Source: Prevotella sp. (lineage in GTDB: Bacteria > Bacteroidota > Bacteroidia > Bacteroidales > Bacteroidaceae). Taken from it: DNA of 44,128 bases. The stretch spans positions 1 through 44,128 of the forward strand of contig JAFUSV010000093.1 in the NCBI GenBank assembly GCA_017467565.1, in the 5' to 3' direction. The number at the start of each line of letters is the position of its first letter. Position 1 is the stretch's first letter. The translations under genes and the position numbers were made by a program. The notes under the pieces were generated by a model. It was not told the origin of the DNA. It made no database searches and worked only from the letters and a program-made list of their open reading frames with translations. Below are positions 34,287-40,903 of this stretch, in pieces.

Positions 34287-34321
34287 CTGGGGGCGACACA
34301 TTGTGAGTGCCGCCCCCATCT
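34287..34321 (-). terminator. Cassette hairpin 6 (divergent member)
   Basis: TGGGGGCGACA pairs imperfectly with TGCCGCCCCCA around CATTGTGAG. It lies about 20 bases after the stop of the 65-residue peptide gene and upstream of island promoter 4; same position as the other cassette hairpins but with a variant stem. Confidence 0.7.
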
Positions 34322-34342
34322 CTTTGTATGTAAGTGAAGGAA

Positions 34343-34540
34343 TCAGTACTGATCCTCTTCCTCCTCCTCGTCTGCCCAGATGTCCTTGCGGCGAGAGTCA
34401 CCCGTTGCAGGAACATCCTCGCTATCGTCAGCCTTAGTTATTCCAGTATCACCTTTAACACCAGAAACACTATTGAGCAGGGACTGTATCTGAATCATTT
34501 CTATATCAATGGCAGGAGCCAAATATACTGTTTTCTTCAT
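34343..34540 (-). CDS. Short peptide following surface protein B
   Basis: The peptide is 65 residues, MKKTVYLAPAIDIEMIQIQS, LLNSVSGVKGDTGI, and a very acidic tail DIWADEEEEEDQY. It begins 41 bases after the stop of surface protein B. Its N-terminal pattern M-K-K-x-x-Y-x-x-P-x-I-x-I is shared with the 58-residue gene after surface protein A; both end in an acidic/aromatic tail. There is no signal peptide or transmembrane segment. The repeated pairing suggests a functional link to the surface protein, perhaps a leader-type peptide or regulator, but this is inference only. Confidence 0.72.
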   Translation of the reverse strand: MKKTVYLAPAIDIEMIQIQSLLNSVSGVKGDTGITKADDSEDVPATGDSRRKDIWADEEEEEDQY

Positions 34541-34581
34541 AATCTGTCTTATTGTTAATAATTACACAAAAGAAACCCAAA

Positions 34582-37500
34582 TTATTTCAGCACGACCTTC
34601 TTGCCATTCTGGATGAAAATACCCTTCTGAGCACTCTTTACCTCCTGGCCTTGCAGGTTGTACACCTTACCTGTTGTGATTGTACCATTCTCAACATCCT
34701 CAATAGCAGTCGTTGTATCCTCACCGTCAATCACAAGGCTCACGATACGGGCACCAGTAGCTGTAGTCTTCAGATAAGCACGGGTTCCCTTGAGGGTGGT
34801 AGAGCCCTTTGAAGTATACAACTTATTTGAACTGATGAAGTAGTCACCAGTAGCAACAGTTGTCGATGCAGCAGTCGTACCAACAAAATTGAAGTTTGTA
34901 CCTGCAACCTGTGGAGTTCCATCTACCACCGTACGACTTTCGATTGTATAAGCTGTACCGGCCGTTGAGGTCTTCAGCAGAACGGGAACATTGGGAGAAA
35001 TGGCAGGGGCAGACATCGTATTGAAGTTGATAGTTGACTGATTCGTTGCATTCTCGTTAACTGTCTCAGAGAACTGAGCAATAGCGACATCAGTACCGAA
35101 GGTAGCCTTCAGTTCGTCAGCCGTCATTGAGAAGGGCAGCCAGATGGTATTCCAAACATTAGCCTTGATAGTGCGAGTCAGATTGACTTTACCAGCACCT
35201 TTCTGAGTTGTATCATATACTGCATCCTCGCTGATATCGTAGCTCTGTGCGGGAACTTTGTACAGCTCCATGTAACCGATACCAACCCAACGATAGGTAT
35301 TGCCGCTAACAGCCTTCAGACCAATCTTAACCTCCTGCTGAGCGTCGTTGACAAACGAGATACCCTGCTCAGCCAGTGTATTGGTGGTCACGCATGAACC
35401 CTCAGTGTCGTTTGCATAGAAATAGACACCGTGTACGTCACCGCCCGTAGGCTGGTCAGCGAATGCATAGCACTGAATGCTATAGGTACCACCAGGCAGA
35501 TTCACCTTCTGATAAAGCAAGAACTTGTCATTGTTTCTAGGATTCTCTGACCAGTACTCGTATGCATGCTTATGAATACCATCGGCATTTGCGCAACCTT
35601 CACCAGGAACAACCTGGAAGTTGCCACCTTCTTGCTCTGTGTACCATCCAGCAACCTTAGCTCCATGACCGCCAGTATAGAAAGCATCCACATTAGGATT
35701 GGTGAGCAGATAAGTCAGGTCGAACTTAGCAGTACCTGTAGGATTAGCAGCACCGACATAGGTAACGCTGGCTTCCTTAAGAGTTTCTGTAACAGTTTCG
35801 ATGTCAGCAGCAGTTGCTGCAGCAGCTACATTAGTAGCAGCAGTGGTAAGAGCAGTGCCAAGATCATCGTGTGAACCAGCTGTCAGCTCCTCATAATCTG
35901 CTACATCATAGAGAGCCTGAACAGGAGTCTTCAAAGTGTTGTATGCTGCGAATGGAGCCACGCAAGCATCAGCGGCTGCTGTTGCAGCCTCAATATCTTG
36001 TATTGACTGCAAGCACTCTGCTATTGTTGAATTCGTATTACCTGCAGTAGTAATGGCATTTGTATAGGCATTCTTAGCACCTGCAGGAATGGTCTCACCA
36101 AGAGCTGTGGCATGATCGTTAGCTATTGCTACAGCGGCAGCCAAATCATTCTGGAACTTGACCAGAGGAGCTGTGCCAAGATACTCGAGCTTGAAGCTGC
36201 GCCAGCAAGTCCACTTGTCATTGTTAGCGGTATTGCTGCTGTAAACACCAATCTCAAGGTCGGGCTCTACAGCAGTCAGCTGGAATACGAACTCGTTCAC
36301 ACCATTACCAGTAGCAATCCAGTTATTACCCTGCTCACGGTTGTTAACCGTAGCTTTTGCAACTTGAACAAGATTATGCGTGTTGCCATCGGCGAACATA
36401 TATGCGCCGTTACCTTCACGAGTAAAGCCTACCACAGTCATCTTATAGTAACCTGCTGGCAAAGTAGTCATAATCTGCTGCTTTGACGTAGCCTCGACAT
36501 TGTAAAATTCATAGAGGTTAAACTGCCATGAGGGAGTAGCACCTTCGTTCGTCCAATAATCGAGCTTGCCTGCCATACCAGGAGCAGCATTGTCAATAAG
36601 AGCATCAGTCAGGTCAATGTCATCATCTGCAATAGGATTATTTTCAAAATAAGTACCAAGGATAGTGCGTGCCTTTGCTACTCCATTATTGATAGCCGTT
36701 GCATAGTCAGTGGGTGTTCCTGCATTGGCAAGAGCATCGGCTTCTGTCAGGTCAATTCCAGAATTAACGGCCAATACACCGGCTCTAACAGTGGTATAGC
36801 GGCTATAGGCAGCAACTATAGCGTCTGCAGCGTATGTACTGATAGCGTTGTTGATGGCTGTGATAGCAGCGTTATAATCTGCCTCAGTGGTATAGGTTCC
36901 ACTGTTTGCAGTTACAACACTGTTAAGCTCACTGTAGCAGGCTGTAGGAATCTTACCATCGAAGCCCTGAGCCTTTGCTTTGGCATCATCTAAAGCATTC
37001 TCTAAGGCAGAAAGGTCAACACCGTAGTATGTCAGAGAGAAATCATCGAAAGCAGACCAGTCCATTGTAGCATCGCACTTCACACCTACTCTCAGATGTC
37101 CGTCCGTAACAATTACAGTGACACCGTCAAGAAGATAACTGCCATTGCGGAATGCAATAGCTGCGGTCTCAAGGTTCGTAACATCATCACCCTTTGGCTT
37201 CAAATTACATTTCTCGCTATTAGCATAGATATAAGGAACAATACTACCACGATAGAAACCTTTGGCAGTCATAAAATACTTACCATTGGGAACTGTGAGT
37301 TCCTGATAGTTGTCATACTGCTTATTATATTGCTCAGCGCAATAGCATGCTTGATCATCACCTGAATCATGTCCCCACAAATCGGTCAATTTAGTGCCTT
37401 TCCATGAGGGGGAATTCGTAAGATCAGCATCCTTAGCAACAATACGTCCATTTCCCTTTGCGAAATAGTAGTTCTTAATCAGGAATGTAACATTCATTGG

Positions 37501-38235
37501 CGAAGACTGAGTAGCGTTAGCCATGGCTGCAATGCGTTCTTCCTCTGTGAACACCTTCCACTGTGAAGCTTCACTGTTTGGGTCTGTACCATTGGAAACC
37601 AGTGTTCCGTTATTCCAATACAGATAGTTTGTTCCATCTGTAATCTTGTAAAGATTGTCACCTACACATGAGAAAGTCCAGTTGGTGGCACCACCACCAT
37701 CCATCCATTCGCCTTCAAGATGTTTGCCAGAATAGACAGAAGCGGTTGAAATCTTATAAATGCCATCACCTACTTCCAATGTCAAGGGAATACCACCTTC
37801 ACCTACAGATACATGTGAACCCCAGTTATTACCAGAACACATATACTTGTCAGCTCCTACATTGTAAAGATAGACAGTGTTTCCACTCAGAGAATAGCTG
37901 CCATCAATGCTGGTAATGGTATAAGTCATGCCATTTACAACAGGTGCTGCCAAATCTGCAGTCTGGTTCCACTTGTTGTCCCAGTTATTCTCTGTAGTTG
38001 TACCGTTCATACGGCAGAGAATAATCTTTGCATTGTCATCCGCAATAGTAGCAGAGAAGGTTCCATCACCATCAGGATCAGAGAAGTCAAACCATGTCTG
38101 AGGGTCAGTTAATTGACAGATTGCATAACGTGCGCCATCCTGATTCCATGGTCCGGGAACCAGATTCACAGTCTTGCTTGCGCTGGCAGCTATCGCCACC
38201 AAGCAAAGCATGAATAATAGTTTTAGTTTTCTCAT
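34582..38235 (-). CDS. Large CTD surface protein B
   Basis: The protein is 1217 residues with signal peptide MRKLKLLFMLCLVAIAASAS. N-terminal beta-rich parts (LVPGPWNQDGARYAICQLTD, ICRMNGTTTENNW; LYNVGADKYMC) suggest carbohydrate-binding-like folds. Ala-rich helical FIVAR-like segments follow (NALDDAKAKAQGF, AITAINNAISTYA, AAVAIANDHATALGE), with repeated PNGKYFMTAKGFYR / PAGYYKMTVVGFTR / PGGTYSIQCYAF domains. The C-terminus KVYNLQGQEV...KGIFIQNGKKVVLK is a short type IX sorting-like domain, so it is likely PorU/PorV-exported. It shares start, leader and layout with surface protein A but has no poly-G. It starts 45 bp after the PIN gene and is followed by the 65-residue peptide gene. An adhesin or glycan-binding role is an inference. 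Confidence 0.8.
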   Translation of the reverse strand: MRKLKLLFMLCLVAIAASASKTVNLVPGPWNQDGARYAICQLTDPQTWFDFSDPDGDGTFSATIADDNAKIILCRMNGTTTENNWDNKWNQTADLAAPVVNGMTYTITSIDGSYSLSGNTVYLYNVGADKYMCSGNNWGSHVSVGEGGIPLTLEVGDGIYKISTASVYSGKHLEGEWMDGGGATNWTFSCVGDNLYKITDGTNYLYWNNGTLVSNGTDPNSEASQWKVFTEEERIAAMANATQSSPMNVTFLIKNYYFAKGNGRIVAKDADLTNSPSWKGTKLTDLWGHDSGDDQACYCAEQYNKQYDNYQELTVPNGKYFMTAKGFYRGSIVPYIYANSEKCNLKPKGDDVTNLETAAIAFRNGSYLLDGVTVIVTDGHLRVGVKCDATMDWSAFDDFSLTYYGVDLSALENALDDAKAKAQGFDGKIPTACYSELNSVVTANSGTYTTEADYNAAITAINNAISTYAADAIVAAYSRYTTVRAGVLAVNSGIDLTEADALANAGTPTDYATAINNGVAKARTILGTYFENNPIADDDIDLTDALIDNAAPGMAGKLDYWTNEGATPSWQFNLYEFYNVEATSKQQIMTTLPAGYYKMTVVGFTREGNGAYMFADGNTHNLVQVAKATVNNREQGNNWIATGNGVNEFVFQLTAVEPDLEIGVYSSNTANNDKWTCWRSFKLEYLGTAPLVKFQNDLAAAVAIANDHATALGETIPAGAKNAYTNAITTAGNTNSTIAECLQSIQDIEAATAAADACVAPFAAYNTLKTPVQALYDVADYEELTAGSHDDLGTALTTAATNVAAAATAADIETVTETLKEASVTYVGAANPTGTAKFDLTYLLTNPNVDAFYTGGHGAKVAGWYTEQEGGNFQVVPGEGCANADGIHKHAYEYWSENPRNNDKFLLYQKVNLPGGTYSIQCYAFADQPTGGDVHGVYFYANDTEGSCVTTNTLAEQGISFVNDAQQEVKIGLKAVSGNTYRWVGIGYMELYKVPAQSYDISEDAVYDTTQKGAGKVNLTRTIKANVWNTIWLPFSMTADELKATFGTDVAIAQFSETVNENATNQSTINFNTMSAPAISPNVPVLLKTSTAGTAYTIESRTVVDGTPQVAGTNFNFVGTTAASTTVATGDYFISSNKLYTSKGSTTLKGTRAYLKTTATGARIVSLVIDGEDTTTAIEDVENGTITTGKVYNLQGQEVKSAQKGIFIQNGKKVVLK

Positions 38236-38280
38236 AAGTTATAATAGTTAGTTAATAAAAAATATATTGTCAGTTGTTAT
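38236..38280 (-). promoter_or_regulatory. Shared leader of surface protein B
   Basis: On the minus strand AACAACTGACAATATA then an AT-rich stretch with AACTAACT precedes the ATG. Related leaders occur before surface protein A (31779-31819) and before the truncated antitoxin (39040-39086). No -7 box is seen inside it, so it may be an mRNA element or a recombination footprint rather than a promoter. Confidence 0.5.
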
Positions 38281-38514
38281 TTACTTCCAATTTTCTATCT
38301 GCAATTGCTTCATACGCAGAAAATGCTTTGTGTTAGATGTCACCAATGTCAGGTTATTATGCAACGCCGTTGCTCCTATGAGTAAGTCAAACTGATCTAC
38401 TCGTTGACCACAATGCTCAAGAGCATATCTTATTTCACCATACTCCTTAAAAGCTGAATAGGCTCCACGAAACATGGATATACAGGTACAAGTATCCAAA
38501 AGATATTTTGCCAT
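38281..38514 (-). pseudogene. PIN-domain (VapC-like) toxin with internal deletion
   Basis: The protein is 77 residues: it starts MAKYLLDTCTCISMFRG, the PIN fold start with the first catalytic Asp, and ends FDLLIGATALHNNLTLVTSN then TKHFLRMKQLQIENW, the PIN C-terminal half with DLLIGATA and TSN. VapC proteins are usually 125-140 residues; the middle (about residues 18-65, including the usual second acidic region) is missing while the frame is kept. It is therefore probably inactive. The start is four bases after the antitoxin stop, the usual antitoxin-toxin order. Surface protein B follows after 45 bp with no terminator. Confidence 0.75.
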
Positions 38515-38518
38515 ATTA

Positions 38519-38767
38519 TCACCAGTCATCAACACTTCTTGGGGTCGATAAGTTGTCGTACCTTAACATATCTGCATATTCTTCGGAAGACATTCCATCT
38601 CCCCAATCATCAGAAAAAGAAGCGAAAATGTCATTTGTCTTTACCTTTGGTGTAATAACATTCTTCATGGAATTTACCAATTTTGAAATCAAGTCAAGCT
38701 TGTCTTCGTTTGGTAAAATCCCAAGCATTTCCATATAGGCATTATTTATATTAAATGTTCCTACCAT
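38519..38767 (-). CDS. VapB-like antitoxin
   Basis: The protein is 82 residues, MVGTFNINNAYMEMLGILPN, then EDKLDLISKLVNSMK and an acidic tail with DWGDGMSSEEYADML. This is the composition of small antitoxins found before PIN toxins in Bacteroidetes: an N-terminal dimerisation helix region and a C-terminal toxin-binding acidic part. It lies directly upstream of the deleted PIN gene and is driven by island promoter 5 (38802-38833). The truncated gene at 38860-39039 is a homologue. Confidence 0.72.
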   Translation of the reverse strand: MVGTFNINNAYMEMLGILPNEDKLDLISKLVNSMKNVITPKVKTNDIFASFSDDWGDGMSSEEYADMLRYDNLSTPRSVDDW

Positions 38768-38801
38768 CTTGTTCTCTTAACTTATGTGTACGATACTAAT
38801 G

Positions 38802-38833
38802 CAAAAATACACTTAATTTCCGAAACCGCCAAA
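38802..38833 (-). promoter_or_regulatory. Island promoter 5
   Basis: TTTG (38830-38833), 20 bp, TATTTTTG (38802-38809) on the minus strand; spacer begins GCGGTTTCGGAAATTAAG, matching promoters 1 and 2 in its first eight bases. It drives the VapB-like/PIN unit and possibly surface protein B. Confidence 0.82.
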
Positions 38834-38859
38834 TCATTAACGCTATTTAACGCTGGCAG

Positions 38860-39039
38860 CTATTCATCTATCCAAGCACCAGTCAAACCGTCAAAAAAAC
38901 TCATATCAACCTTACTTTTCGAAGGCCTCTTTACGAGAGATTCTGACAGCTGGTTAATAAGGCTCAACTTCACCTCATTGCTTGTCGGAGCAATGAGCCT
39001 CATCAACCAATCTGTTTTATCCACTGCAATCGTCGCCAT
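38860..39039 (-). CDS. Truncated VapB-like antitoxin without toxin
   Basis: The protein is 59 residues, MATIAVDKTDWLMRLIAPTS, then NEVKLSLINQLSESL and a short end FFDGLTGAWIDE. It aligns with the neighbouring antitoxin (NEVKLSLINQL against NEDKLDLISKL; FFDGLTGAW against FASFSDDW) but stops about 25 residues earlier. No toxin gene follows; the next downstream gene is the intact antitoxin with its own promoter. It starts downstream of a leader resembling those of the two surface proteins. It may be an orphan antitoxin or a decaying remnant. Confidence 0.6.
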   Translation of the reverse strand: MATIAVDKTDWLMRLIAPTSNEVKLSLINQLSESLVKRPSKSKVDMSFFDGLTGAWIDE

Positions 39040-39091
39040 AGATTATATTTTGTTTATAAAGTTAGTTATATTATATTGTCAGTTGTTGTCG

Positions 39092-39397
39092 TTATTTATC
39101 GTTCTCGTGCATGTTCTGCTGGTGGCAGGCATCCTGTATGGTTACGGTGTCACCGTCTATGGTGTAGGCGTAGTACCATGTGCCTGCATGTGCCATGTGC
39201 CAGCCCTGGGCTTGCCATCTGCCGATTGTGGGCTTGCGGCGTAGGAGGGTCTTCTCAATAAGAAACATCGCATCATAAGCATCGGAGATATTCTTAGTTT
39301 GAAGTTCCTTTGAATATGTATGCTTGTATCTCTTGGCGACATTTAGATAGAAAGACACTATGCTCCTGACACATTTGCTTTTAATGACATAGTTCAT
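39092..39397 (-). CDS. Putative type II toxin (RelE/HigB-like) or small hypothetical
   Basis: The protein is 101 residues, basic in the N-terminal half (MNYVIKSKCVRSIVSFYLNV AKRYKHTYS), with TLLRRKPTIGRWQAQGWHMA and TWYYAYTIDGDTVTIQDACH at the C-terminus. This looks like a compact RelE/HigB-like beta sheet end, and it overlaps a Phd/YefM-like antitoxin gene by four bases (ATGA). The pairing rather than strong motifs supports a toxin call. Its last 117 bases are duplicated at 39687-39803. Confidence 0.6.
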   Translation of the reverse strand: MNYVIKSKCVRSIVSFYLNVAKRYKHTYSKELQTKNISDAYDAMFLIEKTLLRRKPTIGRWQAQGWHMAHAGTWYYAYTIDGDTVTIQDACHQQNMHENDK

Positions 39398-39660
39398 GGC
39401 AGCGCATACTCAAGTTCTATAGCTTTCAGCGTCAGCGCTTTTGCCTCCTCAATACTCATCGTGTCAGTCACAAAATCCATCTTCACGTCCCCATCCTCTA
39501 TGAAGACTCTATTTACCTGTTGTTCGCATCCTTCTGACGCACGAACGGGCAGTAGTTTAACATAGCCAGCACGTGATTTAAGTATCACATCCTCGCCATT
39601 GTAGGCATAGCCGATATATTTAGACTGGTTAGCCCTAAAATCTCTGGCTGTCACTATCAT
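39394..39660 (-). CDS. Phd/YefM-like antitoxin
   Basis: The protein is 88 residues: MIVTARDFRANQSKYIGYAY, NGEDVILKSRAGYVKLLPV, then an acidic tail (FIEDGDVKMDFVTDTMSIEEAKA). The N-terminal fold RDFRANQSKYI...GEDVILKSR is that of Phd/YefM antitoxins, which bind DNA and neutralise RelE-type toxins through the tail. It overlaps the downstream toxin gene by four bases. The immediate upstream sequence is the 3' remnant of another copy of that toxin. Confidence 0.75.
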   Translation of the reverse strand: MIVTARDFRANQSKYIGYAYNGEDVILKSRAGYVKLLPVRASEGCEQQVNRVFIEDGDVKMDFVTDTMSIEEAKALTLKAIELEYALP

Positions 39661-39686
39661 ATTGTTGTATTAAATAATATCACTTG

Positions 39687-39803
39687 TTATTTATCGTCCT
39701 CGTGCAGGTTCTGCTGGTGGCAGGCATCCTGTATGGTTATCGTGTCACCGTCTATGGTGTAGGCGTAGTACCATGTGCCTGCATGTGCCATGTGCCAGCC
39801 CTG
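39687..39803 (-). pseudogene. Duplicated 3' remnant of the toxin gene
   Basis: These 117 bases repeat 39092-39208 with about four mismatches and encode the last 38 residues (QGWHMAHAGTWYYAYTIDGD, TITIQDACHQQNLHEDDK) of the toxin, ending in TAA. Upstream there is no matching body or start, so it is a leftover of a tandem toxin-antitoxin duplication. Confidence 0.8.
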
Positions 39804-39898
39804 AAGTCTCACATTGAGGGACTGCTATTTGCCGTATTTATGTATGTCTGGTTCATAACAAACACTTAGGTCAAAATTTATAGTTAACTATCAATATG

Positions 39899-39970
39899 CA
39901 AAGGTAGGGATTTAAGTGGCAAGAAGACAATAATAAGTGTAATCGAACCGTTTACATGTAAACGATTCGG
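39899..39970 (-). promoter_or_regulatory. Promoter and palindrome upstream of the toxin-antitoxin remnant
   Basis: TACCTTTG on the minus strand (39899-39906) with a palindrome 37 bp upstream: CGTTTACATGTAAACG (39949-39964, perfect) inside CGAA...TTCG. Arrangement and sequence match 31833-31904. Between 39971 and 40075 only a few imperfect repeats of CCTTAGATCCCAGAAT / CAGATACCAGAATCCTTAG are seen, the first related in inverted orientation to 31934-31957. Confidence 0.6.
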
Positions 39971-40075
39971 CTACAACCATAAGAACATAAAGGAAAATCC
40001 TTAGATCCCAGAATCGTTAGAATAGAAAAGAATAAATCCTCAGATACCAGAATCCTTAGAATAGAAGGGAGAAGG

Positions 40076-40297
40076 TCACTCCTTGGAATCGAGGCGGGCC
40101 TGCAGCTCGCGCTCATAGTGGGCGAAGAAGTCGTAGCCGAGGATGACGGAGATACGTAGAAGTGACTGGGTGTCAATGCTCTGTTTGTCGAATATCTTGT
40201 ACATGTTGACACGCGAACAACCATACTCGTGGGCAAGCCATGTGACGGTTCGTCCCTGCTGTTCCATTACCTCATGTATGATATTCCCTATATGCAT
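40076..40297 (-). CDS. XRE-family helix-turn-helix protein
   Basis: The protein is 73 residues with one HTH: VTWLAHEYGCSRVNMYKIFDKQSIDTQSLLRISVILGYDFF. This is the pattern of short XRE regulators in Bacteroidetes that carry a recognition helix and a final LGYDFF helix. It probably represses or activates nearby island genes; the palindromes at 31877-31904 and 39944-39970 are candidate targets, but this is inference. A -7 box TACCTTTG is at 40407-40414 on the minus strand. It is the last island gene. Confidence 0.82.
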   Translation of the reverse strand: MHIGNIIHEVMEQQGRTVTWLAHEYGCSRVNMYKIFDKQSIDTQSLLRISVILGYDFFAHYERELQARLDSKE

Positions 40298-40517
40298 AGA
40301 TTAGCTTATTATATAAATAATGTACGCGTGAAGGACCGTCTGCCAAGGCTGCCACTGGCGTACTCCCTTGCTCTACGGTCATTCCGTGTGGACTGATAAT
40401 ACGCTGCAAAGGTACGAAATAATGTCGAAAATGGAACATTTTATTGGGTTAAAAGGAGTTAAGGGACGAAAGAAACTGGCTGTTTGGCTGAAGATAGTGT
40501 GCTTTTCGTTGAAATGT

Positions 40518-40549
40518 TTTCGGCATTCCGATTATTTTTACTACCTTTG
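40518..40549 (+). promoter_or_regulatory. Promoter of the efflux operon
   Basis: TTTC (40518-40521), 20 bp, TACCTTTG (40542-40549). The -7 box is exact, the -33 box one base off. It implies a leader of about 345 nt before the TolC-family gene, filled by GC-rich repeats. Confidence 0.65.
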
Positions 40550-40560
40550 CAGCGAAGTAA

Positions 40561-40860
40561 TTACTGACCCCACCCCTGCCCCTCCCCTACATGGGAGGGG
40601 AGTGCCTGCGGATAGGTTGGCAGTAGCCGCTCCCCTCCCTTGTAGTAAAGGGGGAGTGCCTGCGGATAGGCTGGCAGTAGCCGCTCCCCTCCCTTGTAGT
40701 AAAGAGGGAGTGCCTGCGGATAGGTTGGCGGTAGCCGCTCCCCTCCCTTGTAGTAAAGGGGAGTGTCTGCGGATAGGTTGGCGGTAGCCGCTCCCCTCCC
40801 TTGTAGGGGAAAGGCTACGGGTAGGCGAGCGCAGCTCGGGAATGGGGCAGGGGTGGGGTC
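40561..40860 (+). repeat. 54-bp tandem repeats in the efflux operon leader
   Basis: Starts of the unit AGTGCCTGCGGATAGG lie at 40601, 40655, 40709 and 40762 (periods 54, 54, 53). Each unit contains TTGGC(A/G)GTAGCCGCTCCCCT and a CCCTCCC...AAAGGG hairpin. The array is preceded by the TTACTGACCC-type repeat (also at 32524) and followed by an inverted copy near 40845-40860. An open frame crossing it (40368-40787) translates the repeat and is not a gene. Confidence 0.88.
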
Positions 40861-40903
40861 ACTAACTAATTAAAGAAGCAAATTTAACAAACTAAACGAA
40901 AGG

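Noticed and set aside
26763..34321. A true integron
   Set aside because: The cassette-and-hairpin layout is similar, but no integrase, no attI and no attC core sites (GTTRRRY) are visible; kept only as an analogy.
40368..40787. A 139-residue protein gene
   Set aside because: Its second half is only the translation of the 54-bp repeat and its first half crosses a promoter; no ribosome-binding site or family match.
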